Below the pieces are notes generated by a model, which saw nothing but the letters and a program-made list of their open reading frames with translations, had not been told where the DNA came from and ran no database searches. From Sporomusa acidovorans (GTDB lineage: Bacteria > Bacillota > Negativicutes > Sporomusales > Sporomusaceae): a stretch of DNA of 64,000 nt. Location of the stretch: the NCBI RefSeq assembly GCF_002257695.2, contig NZ_CP155571.1; one strand, written 5' to 3'. The position numbers were made by a program, and so were the translations under genes. Of this stretch, positions 26,903-36,534 are shown in pieces. Within the stretch, counting starts at the first letter, position 1. Each line of letters begins with the position of its first letter.

Positions 26903-28888
26903 ATGAGAAGTATAAAAACGGTTTTAGTTACCCTGATATCCATAATTATTGTAATAGCATTTGGTATTTTAACCGCCGTCAATTACGTAAATACAGAAAA
27001 AACGATCAAGGCAGAACTGGAAAAATCGATAGCCGCTACAGCCCAGTCCAATGCTAAAGAAATATCTTTATGGATTGATTTAAGGCGAACAGAAATAGAA
27101 GGACTGGCAAATTCGCCGATCATTGCGAGTGGCAACCAACAGGCAATTGTCAGCTATTTGGCGGCTGAAAGTAAACGCCTTACCTTTTTCAGCGCTTTTT
27201 GGGTAGCGGATTTATATGGGATTTGGTATTCGCCGCTTGGTACAACAGGAAGTATCAGCGAGAGACCTTATTTTAAAGAAATTCTCTCAACCGGTAAAAC
27301 CGTTGTATCAGATCCATTGATTGGGAAAGCGGATGGTAAAATGGCCTGCGTAGTTGCCGTACCAATTACAGTTGATGGGAAGACGATTGGTATTTTAGGC
27401 GGCAATATTAAAATGGATGAACTGATTCAGCATATTGGATCAATAACAGTCGGTCAGACAGGATATGCCACTTTGGCGCAAATGGATGGTTTAATCATTG
27501 CTCATCCTGTAAAGGATTATATTATGCAATATAATCCTTTACAGGATGATGGGCTCAACTCCCGGTTGAGAGAAATTTATAAACAGCAAAGTAGCGGCAA
27601 TACGGGAGTTGCTCATTATGCGGCAGGTGATGCAAACCGGTATATTGCGTATGCGCCCATTCCCGGACTTAAATGGACTTTAAATATTAATGCCATTGTC
27701 GACGAATTTACGGGACCATTGCGGTCATTACTATTTTCTTCGCTGATGACAACGGGAATGATATTAATTATTGCAGTTTTTCTAATCCTTGTGGCAGTTA
27801 AAAAGATAACGCAGCCTATCGCCTTATTGCAGAAAGCTGCAGAAAACATTGCTAAAGGCGATTTAAGCACTACTGACTTTACGATAACTACCCAAAATGA
27901 ATTAGGCCAGTTAGCAAAATCATTTAGTGATATGGTACAAAATCTTCGCGGGCTCATCCGGCAGGTTATTGAGACTGCCGAACAAGTTTTGGCTGCGTCT
28001 GAAGAACTTGCGGCCGGCGCCGAACAGTCCTCGCGGTCGGTAACGCAGGTAGCGGATGCGATTAGTGATGTAGCAAACGGCGCGGAGCAGCAAGTTAAAG
28101 CTAGCGATGATACCTGCGGCCTAACAGAACAAATGTCTTTACAAATTGAGCAGGCAACGGCCATTGTCTGTCAGGCGACTGACTATTCCATACAGGCTGC
28201 CAAGGTATCTGAAACAGGCGGGCAATCGGTCGATGAAGCCGTCAGCCAAATCACCGCTATTGAAGAAACCGTAAATAATTCGGCGCAAGTTGTTGCCCAG
28301 TTGGGTGAAAAATCGAAAGAAATCGGGCAAATCGTTGATATGATATCCCGGATTGCCGGACAGACAAACTTGTTGGCGCTCAATGCCGCTATAGAGGCCG
28401 CCAGAGCCGGCAAGCAGGGCAGGGGGTTTACCGTTGTGGCGGAAGAAGTCCGTAAACTGGCTGAGCAGTCGCAGGATGCAGCCAAGCAAATTGCCACCTT
28501 GATTAATGAAATTCAGCGTGAGACAGATAAAGCCGTCGATGCTATGGCCGAAGGCACTCGTGAAGTGAAAGTCGGCACAGAGGTCGTCGCTGCGGCCGGC
28601 CGGGCTTTCAAAAAAATAAATGCATTAATCACGCAAGTATCGGAGCAGGCTAGGGCAAGCACAACGGATATGCAGGAGTTGACCGGTGCCAGTCAGCAAA
28701 TTGCGGAAACGGTAAAGGAATTTGACAAGCAGAGCAAAAGAGCGGCTGGACAAGTTCAGAAAGTATCCGCCGCCACACAAGAGCAGTCAGCTTCTATAGA
28801 AGAGATTGTTTCAGCCAGCCAAAATCTTGCCAAGCTGGCCCAGAATCTTCAGACGGCTGTAGGTAAATTTAGGATTAGTAGTTTCTAA
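26903..28888 (+). CDS. Methyl-accepting chemotaxis protein with Cache domain (second)
   Basis: 661 aa, same architecture as the receptor at 5469: TM1 near residues 8-28, dCache sensor, TM2 near 275-300, HAMP, and MA domain with QTNLLALNAAIEAARAGKQG then RGFTVVAEEVRKLAEQS. The signalling part is closely similar to the first receptor while the sensor differs, implying a different ligand. Start ATG follows GTGAGGAT. Its position right after the fatty-acid operon invites, but does not prove, a role in taxis to that substrate. Confidence 0.9.
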   Translation: MRSIKTVLVTLISIIIVIAFGILTAVNYVNTEKTIKAELEKSIAATAQSNAKEISLWIDLRRTEIEGLANSPIIASGNQQAIVSYLAAESKRLTFFSAFWVADLYGIWYSPLGTTGSISERPYFKEILSTGKTVVSDPLIGKADGKMACVVAVPITVDGKTIGILGGNIKMDELIQHIGSITVGQTGYATLAQMDGLIIAHPVKDYIMQYNPLQDDGLNSRLREIYKQQSSGNTGVAHYAAGDANRYIAYAPIPGLKWTLNINAIVDEFTGPLRSLLFSSLMTTGMILIIAVFLILVAVKKITQPIALLQKAAENIAKGDLSTTDFTITTQNELGQLAKSFSDMVQNLRGLIRQVIETAEQVLAASEELAAGAEQSSRSVTQVADAISDVANGAEQQVKASDDTCGLTEQMSLQIEQATAIVCQATDYSIQAAKVSETGGQSVDEAVSQITAIEETVNNSAQVVAQLGEKSKEIGQIVDMISRIAGQTNLLALNAAIEAARAGKQGRGFTVVAEEVRKLAEQSQDAAKQIATLINEIQRETDKAVDAMAEGTREVKVGTEVVAAAGRAFKKINALITQVSEQARASTTDMQELTGASQQIAETVKEFDKQSKRAAGQVQKVSAATQEQSASIEEIVSASQNLAKLAQNLQTAVGKFRISSF

Positions 28889-28930
28889 TGATGAAACAGA
28901 TTAGCCGCAAACAGATGACATGCATAAATA

Positions 28931-28962
28931 AAAAAACGGACGCTTATAAACGCCCGTTTTGC
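28931..28962. terminator. Bidirectional terminator between convergent genes
   Basis: AAACGG-CG and CG-CCGTTT pair around TTATAA-rich loop, with A/T runs on both sides. It serves the MCP (plus) and possibly the secreted-protein gene (minus). Confidence 0.65.
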
Positions 28963-28968
28963 ACTTCC

Positions 28969-29439
28969 TTATTTTAAATAGAATTCATTGTCCCGGGGAT
29001 GCCAGCCGTCTTGGCCGATAAATATACTTTTGCGAGGCATTTCCTGACCGTCTTTATAGAGCTTAAATTTTAGTTCATTTCCGTCTTTTACCCGGAAACT
29101 CATTTCATCGATTCCACGGCCGGTAAAACGAAACCGGATTGTTTTATGGCGCCAGTCTACTTTTACGTAATCCCCGTTTTCCAGTTTTTTTTCCTCAATG
29201 TCATAAAACCGTCCGTCAGTATGGATGACACCGGAGAATACGTGCTGGTCTCGCAAATTCGTTGATTTTATATGGAATTCATTATGACGGTTATGCCAGA
29301 TCGACAAACTGGGAATATACATCATTTGTCGCAATGTCTGATCAGGCCGTCCTTCCGAGCGGTCATTCCAGGCAAACGCGGTTCCAGATAGGGTGACGAG
29401 AAAGCAGGTAATTACGATCAGGTAAGATAGTTTTTTCAA
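28969..29439 (-). CDS. 156-aa secreted hypothetical protein
   Basis: Begins MKKLSYLIVITCFLVTLSGTA, a signal peptide cleaved around AFA-WN (residue 23). The mature part is rich in Asp, Arg, His and Trp and contains two related HNEFHIK/DNEFYLK strands, suggesting a beta-sandwich with an internal repeat. No cysteines after the signal. Family not recognised. Ribosome site GGAGATGATATC lies upstream on the minus strand. Confidence 0.65.
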   Translation of the reverse strand: MKKLSYLIVITCFLVTLSGTAFAWNDRSEGRPDQTLRQMMYIPSLSIWHNRHNEFHIKSTNLRDQHVFSGVIHTDGRFYDIEEKKLENGDYVKVDWRHKTIRFRFTGRGIDEMSFRVKDGNELKFKLYKDGQEMPRKSIFIGQDGWHPRDNEFYLK

Positions 29440-29526
29440 GATATCATCTCCTTAATGGGATTTGATACCATTATGTAACAAAAATTTGACAAGAATATGA
29501 CAATGAAAAAAATAGAAAAATTTTGG

Positions 29527-30516
29527 CTAGTATGTCCAAAACATATCCTGAATTTTTTGCGGGTCACTTGTTTTCGTCAAGGCCAGCATAAGTAAAATTC
29601 TGGCTTTTTGCGGGCTGAGAGTATCGGCTGCCACAAACCTATCATGGTCTTCAGCCAGGACGCTGTTTTTGGTAACAACGCCGTTCCCGGCCCGGGTGCT
29701 GCGCACAACGATAACGCCCCGGGCCTGAATTTTCCGGAAGGTATTTTTCATGGTTTCCGACATATTGCCATTGCCAAGCCCCGCATAGATAAGCCCTTTA
29801 GCCCCGGAGGCTACGGCTGCCTGGGCTAAAATCCCGGTATCATTGACATGACCGTAAATGATATCAACCTGGGGCAGTTCATTGATTCCGGAAATATCAA
29901 AATCGGTCATATAGGTGTGTTTGCGTGTGGGCATACGGTAAAAATGTGGACAGCCGTCAATAATGTAACCTAAATAGCCGAGTTCCGGCGCCTTAAAAGT
30001 GTCCTGGAGGGCCGTATTGGTCTTGGTTACTTCCCGGCTGCTGTTAATTGTATCATTAAGGGAAACAAGAACTCCTTTACCCCGGGCTGTTCGGCTCACA
30101 GCCAGAATGATTGCGTTATATAGATTCATAGGGCCGTCAGGGCTGATCGCGGTTGCTGGCCGCATCGCGCCGACCAGCACCACCGGTTTTTCGCTTTTTA
30201 CTACCAGATTTAAAAAATAAGCGGTTTCTTCTAGGGTATCTGTCCCATGAGTTACCACAATTCCATCCACGTCCGGCTGCTTTAACAAGGCATTAATGCG
30301 TTCTGTCAGGTAAAACCAGATTTTGTGATTCATGTCGGCACTGTCAATCTGAGCGATTTGTTCTGTGGCAATGTCGGCAATGGCTGTCAGTGGTTCAATG
30401 GCCTTTACTATCTTTTCTATAGGTACTATGCCTGCGTGATAACTTACTGTGTCGGTGGGGTCATGTGATACTCCGGCGATAGTTCCCCCTGTGGCGAGTA
30501 TGACTACTTTTTTCAT
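29527..30516 (-). CDS. L-asparaginase (type II-like, no signal peptide)
   Basis: 329 aa from ATG 30516 (GGAAGG upstream; a 6-residue longer frame is less likely). Catalytic signatures: ILATGGTIAG with the first Thr (residue 10), and VVTHGTDTLEETAYFL with the second Thr-Asp pair, plus the conserved Lys region LVGAMRPATAISPDGPMNLYNA. Hydrolyses asparagine (perhaps glutamine) to ammonia and aspartate. No export signal, so cytoplasmic. Confidence 0.9.
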   Translation of the reverse strand: MKKVVILATGGTIAGVSHDPTDTVSYHAGIVPIEKIVKAIEPLTAIADIATEQIAQIDSADMNHKIWFYLTERINALLKQPDVDGIVVTHGTDTLEETAYFLNLVVKSEKPVVLVGAMRPATAISPDGPMNLYNAIILAVSRTARGKGVLVSLNDTINSSREVTKTNTALQDTFKAPELGYLGYIIDGCPHFYRMPTRKHTYMTDFDISGINELPQVDIIYGHVNDTGILAQAAVASGAKGLIYAGLGNGNMSETMKNTFRKIQARGVIVVRSTRAGNGVVTKNSVLAEDHDRFVAADTLSPQKARILLMLALTKTSDPQKIQDMFWTY

Positions 30517-30711
30517 ATATTCAATCCTTCCCATAATCCATCTATCCTATCGTATAGTTTTTATATTTTTGAATGGTACGTTAGTGATCCGCCTCTCTGT
30601 AATTCAATCAATAGCCACGCATACATATTCTAGACAATTCACTTGGATATGGTATTCTCCAGGCGGGCAGGATATCCTTTTGACAGTACGGTTAGTTTGC
30701 GGGCAGGAAAG

Positions 30712-30740
30712 AAAAAAGCGCCGTCCATAGAGACGGCACT
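30712..30740 (-). terminator. Terminator of the 65-aa gene
   Basis: On the minus strand GTGCCGTC pairs with GACGGCGC, followed by six T. The sequence just before it is shared with 31186-31275 (see findings). Confidence 0.75.
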
Positions 30741-30827
30741 TTAAAGAGAGAGAAAAAATAATGCTTAGTATACCCATGACGGGTGGATTATGGGCACTGG
30801 TATTTTAGTTTAGGGGATGCTCTGAAA

Positions 30828-31025
30828 TTAGCTGTTATTAGCCATATGTATGTCGTTGGCGCTTTCCTTTTTATAATTTTCAACAATTATATGTAATTGT
30901 TGAAACAGTTCATTTTTTGGCATGGTATTATTTTCTTTAACATATGAGACGATATCGTACAAACAGTCGTGCGGCAACCCGGCGTTGGTTACTTCTTTTG
31001 CCAACTCAACTAACTCTTGAAACAT
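30828..31025 (-). CDS. 65-aa hypothetical protein
   Basis: ATG 31025 with AAGGGAG 10 nt upstream; a GTG 9 nt earlier is too close to that site. Helical, mildly acidic sequence (MFQELVELAKEV, LFQQLHIIVENYKKE). No motif recognised. Monocistronic with its own terminator. Confidence 0.55.
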   Translation of the reverse strand: MFQELVELAKEVTNAGLPHDCLYDIVSYVKENNTMPKNELFQQLHIIVENYKKESANDIHMANNS

Positions 31026-31185
31026 GTAAATCACGCTCCCTTCTGCACATAGGTATATTCTACAATAGACTCACTAACATATAATGTAACTTTAACTAGG
31101 CTGTTTAACAAAAATTTTTCAACAAAATTTTATCAAAATTACGCCATATTGCATTTTTGGGCGCGCATGGTTTGTTGGGGATGAA

Positions 31186-31218
31186 TAAAAAATGGCGCCG
31201 CCCATAATGGTCGGCGCT
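31186..31218 (-). terminator. Terminator of the Cys-rich pentad gene
   Basis: Minus-strand GCGCCGA and the complementary GGCGGCGCC form a stem around CCATTATGG, followed by ATTTTTTATT. Between this and the stop at 31326 lies a 3' untranslated segment shared with the neighbouring gene. No other gene is visible in 31026-31325. Confidence 0.7.
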
Positions 31219-31325
31219 TAAAGGAGAGAGAAAAAGAATTATCCTTAGTATATCCAGTATTCACCGGATTATACACCTTACATTGTTTATTTATCATTTC
31301 AGAAAGCCCCAGCTACGAAAAACAG

Positions 31326-31517
31326 CTAAGGCCAGAGAATGATGTGCGGATTACAACAGTCAAACGGGCGGCATAGCCGATACGGACGACAGTAATAAGG
31401 GCGGCAGTGAAACGGACTGCAATTGAATGGGACGCAGCATTGGCGGTGCTTCCGATGTTTCTGCCATTCGATTATTTCCGGATATTCTTTGAGAAAATGG
31501 TTATTGTTATTTTTCAT
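31326..31517 (-). CDS. 63-aa Cys-Pro pentad-repeat protein
   Basis: ATG after GGAGGTTTATCCAA. The first 25 residues are polar (Asn, Lys, His); the rest is a run of C-x-P-x-x units (CVPFN, CSPFH, CRPYY, CRPYR, CRPFD, then CCNPH). The same pentad logic occurs in the 107-aa protein at 45351. Spacing of one Cys per five residues suggests metal binding or disulfide cross-linking, for example in a spore or envelope layer; this is inference. Confidence 0.6.
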   Translation of the reverse strand: MKNNNNHFLKEYPEIIEWQKHRKHRQCCVPFNCSPFHCRPYYCRPYRLCRPFDCCNPHIILWP

Positions 31518-31658
31518 TTGGATAAACCTCCACTACTCTGATATTCCATAATATGCAATATAGCAGGAATGGAGAAATTAAATAGAATAAATAAAGCGCT
31601 GCAGCGGATTGCAAGCGCTTTGGAAACAAAGCAAAATAAAGATTGATTTATCTGTAAT

Positions 31659-32495
31659 TCAGTCAATAATTGCGGATACAGGGGCTGTAGTCTGGATTCC
31701 TAATTCCTCTAAATAATGCAGGGTTCTTGTTGGCAATGTAATGGTAGAGTCGTATTGTTTGGCAATTTTTAGTGTGTTTAATACAGGAATTAAGCTGGCC
31801 AAGTCGGCCGGCAAGTCAATATCGGGAATCATTTCAACGATGCCAACAGGAATAGTCTGCTCGGCTGCCTTAAAAGCGATCATGTCCAGAGCGGTTATGC
31901 CGTCCTGATTATAAAAAACACCATTAAACGAAAAGGGCGTAGCATACGTATAGCCGATTAAATTAAAGCCGCCTTCCTGATCGACAGATTCAATGATTCC
32001 GGCACCAATTGCAGGACTGACGATGTTAGTTTTTTTAGCGCAGGTAAATGCCTGGGGAGTGGATGCAATCGCTTCAAGTTTTTTTACAGCTTCTTTAAGG
32101 GTTGCCGGTTGCAGTGTAGGAGTATCTCCGCCTAAAATGAAAACACTGTCGGCCAGCCTGTTATCGGAACCATTCTTAAATATGTAATCAACAGCGTATT
32201 GCATGCCTTGGTCAAATGATTTTCCTTCGTCGGGGAAGATGTCTTTCAGCGCTTGAGCACCAAAGGTGGATTTAACAAGTTGATGTAAGTAGTCCCTGTC
32301 GCCGTTCAGGTTATAACAAATATATACATCGCCGCAATCCGCCGCAATACAGCTGTCGATTACATCCAGCAGTGAAGCCTCGTAAAACTCTTTAGCTTCT
32401 TCCACTGTAAAAATGCCGCCGCGTTCGGCTGTTAGTCTGGTTTTATTGTCGCCGGCTTTGGGGACTTTTGCAAATAGAACAATCGCATTTTTCAA
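31659..32495 (-). CDS. DUF2064-family glycosyltransferase-A-like protein (TIGR04282 type)
   Basis: 278 aa from TTG 32495, preceded by CAGGAGGCAC. Family features: AIVLFAKVPKAGDNKTRL nucleotide-binding start (residues 3-20) and FILGGDTPTLQPATL (the DxD-like metal site region). These proteins share the GT-A fold of nucleotidyl/glycosyl transferases, with uncertain substrate. A longer frame begins inside the upstream gene's 3' end at 32555. Likely co-transcribed with the K+ channel gene. Confidence 0.75.
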   Translation of the reverse strand: MKNAIVLFAKVPKAGDNKTRLTAERGGIFTVEEAKEFYEASLLDVIDSCIAADCGDVYICYNLNGDRDYLHQLVKSTFGAQALKDIFPDEGKSFDQGMQYAVDYIFKNGSDNRLADSVFILGGDTPTLQPATLKEAVKKLEAIASTPQAFTCAKKTNIVSPAIGAGIIESVDQEGGFNLIGYTYATPFSFNGVFYNQDGITALDMIAFKAAEQTIPVGIVEMIPDIDLPADLASLIPVLNTLKIAKQYDSTITLPTRTLHYLEELGIQTTAPVSAIID

Positions 32496-32547
32496 ATTTC
32501 TGTGCCTCCTGTTGTTTGTAAAGTTATCACGGCAAGACTGGCGCCAT

Positions 32548-33585
32548 TCAGTCAATACAAAAATCGCTAAACGCCAAAGAGGTATTGGCCAATCGCTTCA
32601 GTAGCTGAACAGACTCCGGCGGACCGACCACAATTAAAATATCTTCAGCTAATATTATCTCTTTTTTTATGGCTGTAGACAGAAATTGATGATTCCGGTT
32701 GATAGCGACAATCAGTAAATTAAGCCCTTTATTCGCCCAGATTTCCTGAGCCGTTTTTCCTACAAGTTCAGATCCTTTGCCAACACGGATTTCGGCCAGA
32801 TCAACATGAAGCTCCTGATTATAAAACATATTTTGCAGGAAATCGTAAGATGCCGGATGAGTAATGGCCGCCAATATCTGCCTGCCGCCGGAAATAGAGG
32901 GGGATATAATGGTCGTTGCACCGGCCTGTTTTAATTTCGATTCAGCTTCTTCTTCTTCGGCTCTGGCCACAACCATAATGCTTGTATTCTGGCTTTTGGC
33001 CGATAAGGTTACATAGACGTTATCCGCATCATTCGATAAGGCGGCAACGAGGACTCTTGCCTGTTTGACGCCTGCTGCCTGCAAAATTTTATCCTGTTTG
33101 GCATCACCGCAGATGACCAAGACCTTATCTTCAAGCAATGACTCCACGCTATCAAGGTTTTCTTCGATAACGACACAAGCTATATTACTGTTGCGTAAAC
33201 CGGAAATAACTTGTTGTCCTACTCGGCCGGCACCACAGACGATCACATGATGTTTAAGCTGGGCGATTTGTTGCAGCATGGTACGCCTCCCAAAGAGATT
33301 TTTGATATGTCCCTCGACCAGCACGCTCACCAGTAGAGTAAGCGTATAGCCGGCGGTGCCAACGCCAAACACGATCAGCAAAATAGCAAAGGCTTTTCCC
33401 AGTGGTGTTACCGGTACTACATCGCCATAACCGACTGTAGCCACGGTTGCAACTGTCAGATAAATGGCATCCAGCCACGGTAAGTGTTCAATTAATACAA
33501 AACCTGTGATTCCGGCAGATACAACTAAAGCAAAGTAAGCCACAGCCATCCGTAGCTGCTTAAACAAACTATCGCATCCCAACAT
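32548..33585 (-). CDS. Two-TM potassium channel with RCK (TrkA-N and TrkA-C) domains
   Basis: 345 aa. Pore: TM1 (residues 13-31), selectivity filter TVGYGD (about 50-55), TM2 (62-85). Then TrkA-N Rossmann domain starting VIVCGAGRVGQQVI with the acidic ribose-binding end (VVIEEN), and a TrkA-C domain to the end. Resembles MthK/YugO-type gated K+ channels, possibly controlled by Ca2+ or nucleotides. Membrane, homotetrameric by family. Confidence 0.88.
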   Translation of the reverse strand: MLGCDSLFKQLRMAVAYFALVVSAGITGFVLIEHLPWLDAIYLTVATVATVGYGDVVPVTPLGKAFAILLIVFGVGTAGYTLTLLVSVLVEGHIKNLFGRRTMLQQIAQLKHHVIVCGAGRVGQQVISGLRNSNIACVVIEENLDSVESLLEDKVLVICGDAKQDKILQAAGVKQARVLVAALSNDADNVYVTLSAKSQNTSIMVVARAEEEEAESKLKQAGATTIISPSISGGRQILAAITHPASYDFLQNMFYNQELHVDLAEIRVGKGSELVGKTAQEIWANKGLNLLIVAINRNHQFLSTAIKKEIILAEDILIVVGPPESVQLLKRLANTSLAFSDFCID

Positions 33586-33747
33586 TTCCCAATTCTGTTG
33601 CTGAATATATGGCTATTGGATTCATTTATCCGTGTGAACGGGTGAATGAGCAATATCTCAATAATTTATTCCATGCTTTTATCTTGAATCCTTGTTACGT
33701 TTTTATTGATTATAAAATTTATCGTATTTTCCGATGGGAGGCCGTAA

Positions 33748-33800
33748 AAGAAGATTCCCCGTCAGTTGCGGTATTAGAACAACTGGTGGGGAATCTTCTT
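33748..33800. terminator. Long hairpin, terminator of the sulfite reductase gene
   Basis: AAGAAGATTCCCC and its perfect complement flank an inner CAGTTG/CAACTG stem. On the minus strand it follows the stop at 33846 and continues TTCTTTTAC. The rest of 33586-33845 has no gene. Confidence 0.6.
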
Positions 33801-33845
33801 ATCATACGTTATGATTCATCAGCGGGCGTCTCATTCGGTAAGAAT

Positions 33846-34769
33846 TTAGCACTCTAAAATCTCTTGTTTTCTATCAAGGATTTCGGCTGATAATACTTCC
33901 GCCTCTACGTTTTTAAAACCAAGTCTTTCGATGGTTTGCGAAAAGCGTTCACCGGCTTTGCCCTTTTCTTTATAAAAGAGAATAGCTTTTTCAATTACTG
34001 TTAAAACTTCTCCTTTATCGGCAAAGGTTTTGTTTAACGCTTTACCCTGAGCTACGTTTTTGCCCCATCTCCCGCCAAAACAGATCTTATAACCCTGTTT
34101 ACCGTCTTGAATCGCATCAAAGCGGCATTTTCCAATACAGCGTCCACACTTTTTACACTTGTGAGGGTCAATTTCCAAAACACCGTCTACAACAGTGGCA
34201 GCATTGACGGGACAAGCTTCAGCGACAGCACATTTATTGCAGCCTTTACAGACAGCTTTATCAAAAATAGGGGCCATTTGACCAATAATGCCTATATCAT
34301 TCAAGTCAGGCTTTACACAGTTGTTCGGACAACCGCCTACTGCAATTTTAAATTTATGGGGTAGTTTTACGCCGGCAAAGCCGTTATAAAACCTTTCGTG
34401 AATTTCTCTGGACAAAGCGAAGGTATCAATGCGTCCATATTGACATGTCGTTCCTTTGCAGGAGACAACAGGACGTATTTTAGCGCCTGTGCCACCGGTA
34501 ACGAGTCCTTCTTTGGCAATATAGGATCGAAAGTCTTCAATTTTTTCATAGGGAATACCCTGGCATTCTATGCTAAGTCTTGTTGTAAAGGTAAGCATAC
34601 CATTGCCGAATAATTCAGCGGCCTCGGCAATACATTTGGCCTGAGCACCCGTAATGACACCATTTACGGTTACAACTCTCGCTGAAAAGTTGTCTGTTCC
34701 CTTGTTGCTTAAAAAACCAAGTGCTTTTACCCTTTTTTCATCTTCAGCACTAATTGTTAACGCAGACAT
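33846..34769 (-). CDS. Siroheme sulfite/nitrite reductase-like protein with inserted ferredoxin domain (AsrC/Fsr-type)
   Basis: 307 aa. N-terminal NIR/SIR ferredoxin-like half domain (to about 75), siroheme-FeS cysteines SCKGTTCQYG and GGCPNNCVKPDLND, then a 2x4Fe-4S ferredoxin insert (CKGCNKCAVAEACPVNA and CKKCGRCIGKCRFDA). First Cys pair is C-x4-C, not the common C-x5-C. Such small siroheme enzymes reduce sulfite (or nitrite) anaerobically using ferredoxin. A LysR gene is divergent, so sulfur-source control is likely. Confidence 0.85.
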   Translation of the reverse strand: MSALTISAEDEKRVKALGFLSNKGTDNFSARVVTVNGVITGAQAKCIAEAAELFGNGMLTFTTRLSIECQGIPYEKIEDFRSYIAKEGLVTGGTGAKIRPVVSCKGTTCQYGRIDTFALSREIHERFYNGFAGVKLPHKFKIAVGGCPNNCVKPDLNDIGIIGQMAPIFDKAVCKGCNKCAVAEACPVNAATVVDGVLEIDPHKCKKCGRCIGKCRFDAIQDGKQGYKICFGGRWGKNVAQGKALNKTFADKGEVLTVIEKAILFYKEKGKAGERFSQTIERLGFKNVEAEVLSAEILDRKQEILEC

Positions 34770-34883
34770 TTTTTACCCTCCAATTCTATTCTCTCATAGA
34801 CCTTTTGTAGTAATTTATCAATTTCTATATCAACAATATACCACTTGTTAATTAATAATAAAAGTGATATTATTTTATGATAA

Positions 34884-34903
34884 TTATAGGTAAAACCTAT
34901 TAA
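34884..34903. promoter_or_regulatory. Candidate LysR operator between divergent genes
   Basis: ATAGGT-AAA-ACCTAT palindrome inside an AT-rich 160-bp intergenic region, with flanking TAAT/ATTA extending the symmetry. LysR regulators usually bind such T-N11-A dyads next to their own divergent promoter. Confidence 0.5.
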
Positions 34904-34930
34904 TATAAAAAGGTCTTTAAGGAGAAAGAA

Positions 34931-35854
34931 ATGACGATAAGACACTTAAAAATCTTTATTGCTGTGGCTGAAACCGGTAAAATGAGTGCCGCGGCAGCTA
35001 AATATTTTATTTCTCAGCCTACTGTAAGTCAGGCAATCAGAGAGTTGGAGACCCATTATGGAGTCTTATTGTTTGAAAGAATTTCAAAAAAGCTATATAT
35101 AACGGAAGCCGGAAAAAATCTGCTGACTTATGCCAGAGTCGCCGTAAAGCAATTTGATGAGTTGAATACGTACATGCTGATAGAAGGCCATGCCGAAAAA
35201 ATACGGGTTGGCGTTACAGTAACGGTCGGATCATGTATGTTGCCGTCTATGTTAAATCGTTTTCAGGAACGGATGCCGCAGGTGGAACCTTTTGCGTATA
35301 TGAATAATACCAAATCCATTGAAGATAAAATTTTGCAAGCGGAATTGGATATCGGGATTGTGGAAGGACAGGTCAAAAGCCATGATTTAGTCAATTCTCC
35401 TGCCGTAAAAGATTATCTTGTTATCGTATGTGCTAATACCCACCGCCTTGCGGGACGCAAGCGAATTTCGGTAAAGGAACTCGAAAATGAGCGCTTTGTA
35501 ATGCGGGAAGAAGGAAGCGGTACCAGAGAATTATTTGAAAATTACATGCAAAATAACGGTGTAAAACTGAAAATAGGCTGGGAAATAACCTGTCCAGGGG
35601 TTATAAAAAATGTTGTATTAGAGAATGACTGCCTGGCGGCAATATCCATAAGGCTGGTGACCGAAGAAATAAAAGCTGGCCGGATGTACGTCATAAAGAG
35701 TCGGGAAAACGCCTGGGACAGATCGTTTAATATCGTTTATTATAAGAATAAGTATATAACCGAAAGTATGAAGGCTATTATGGAGATTGCCAGGGAATAT
35801 GACAACGCAGATTTCTTAAAGGGGATACCAACGGGAATTCTGGTGAATGAGTAA
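34931..35854 (+). CDS. LysR-family transcriptional regulator
   Basis: 307 aa. N-terminal winged HTH (MTIRHLKIFIAVAETGKMSAAAAKYF... SQPTVSQAIRELETHYG) and a C-terminal periplasmic-binding-like effector domain (VGVTVTVGSCMLPSMLNRF onward). RBS AAGGAG. It is transcribed away from the sulfite reductase gene, the usual layout for LysR control of the neighbour. CysL/YtlI-like role is plausible; effector unknown. Confidence 0.88.
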   Translation: MTIRHLKIFIAVAETGKMSAAAAKYFISQPTVSQAIRELETHYGVLLFERISKKLYITEAGKNLLTYARVAVKQFDELNTYMLIEGHAEKIRVGVTVTVGSCMLPSMLNRFQERMPQVEPFAYMNNTKSIEDKILQAELDIGIVEGQVKSHDLVNSPAVKDYLVIVCANTHRLAGRKRISVKELENERFVMREEGSGTRELFENYMQNNGVKLKIGWEITCPGVIKNVVLENDCLAAISIRLVTEEIKAGRMYVIKSRENAWDRSFNIVYYKNKYITESMKAIMEIAREYDNADFLKGIPTGILVNE

Positions 35855-35964
35855 AGGTATATATATATACATAAGTTTTTCATATCGTCTTCATAAGTTC
35901 TTCATAATCTCCTGTTACAATTGTTTTCAACAAACGCCCGCAAAGGCGGAAAGGAGAATGAAGA

Positions 35965-36477
35965 ATGAACATGACCCATTATATGGAACTTCTGGCTGTC
36001 AATCAGCCGTGGAATCTCATTATCTACATGGTGATCCCGGTTGCGTTGGCGGAATCCCTGGTAGCCACTGAGTTTTTCGTGGTTTTTAACAGGGGGAAAG
36101 CCGCTGGGGCTATGCGTACATTAAACAAATACATTGGCATTGTCCTTGGTTTTTATTTCCTGGGCATATTTCTCAACCTGATGATTACCGCAGTGCCGGG
36201 TATGCCTTGGCGCGGTACGGCAGACGTACTGGCTGTTGGTTCGTATCTAAGCGGTGTTATTCCGCTCATGGGTATTGCGCTGTTGGAATTGGGCCTTATT
36301 GGCCGCGGCAAAACCGAGGACGAGAAGCTTAAACTGCATTTTATTTTGCTCACGGTGTTTCTTGTGGTTGCTCATGTTGCCATGGTATTTGGTATGGTAG
36401 ACCCCACTATTATGGGCTGGACGCCAAATGGTTCAACCATGAACCACAACATGCCCATGAATCACAATATGCATTAA
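35965..36477 (+). CDS. Four-TM membrane protein with Met/His-rich C-terminus (DUF6803-like)
   Basis: 170 aa with four to five hydrophobic segments and an MNHNMPMNHNMH tail. ATG after AAAGGAGAATG. The tail resembles copper- or silver-binding Met/His clusters. The family is uncharacterised as far as I know; my match to DUF6803 is from memory and tentative. Confidence 0.6.
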   Translation: MNMTHYMELLAVNQPWNLIIYMVIPVALAESLVATEFFVVFNRGKAAGAMRTLNKYIGIVLGFYFLGIFLNLMITAVPGMPWRGTADVLAVGSYLSGVIPLMGIALLELGLIGRGKTEDEKLKLHFILLTVFLVVAHVAMVFGMVDPTIMGWTPNGSTMNHNMPMNHNMH

Positions 36478-36534
36478 GCAGTATAAAAAAGATGTTTGTT
36501 CACAATCTTTGCAGGATTATAAGGGAAAAAATAG

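Noticed and set aside
27616..28497. Long minus-strand frames opposite the chemoreceptors
   Set aside because: Shadows of the biased MCP coding sequence with no ribosome sites.
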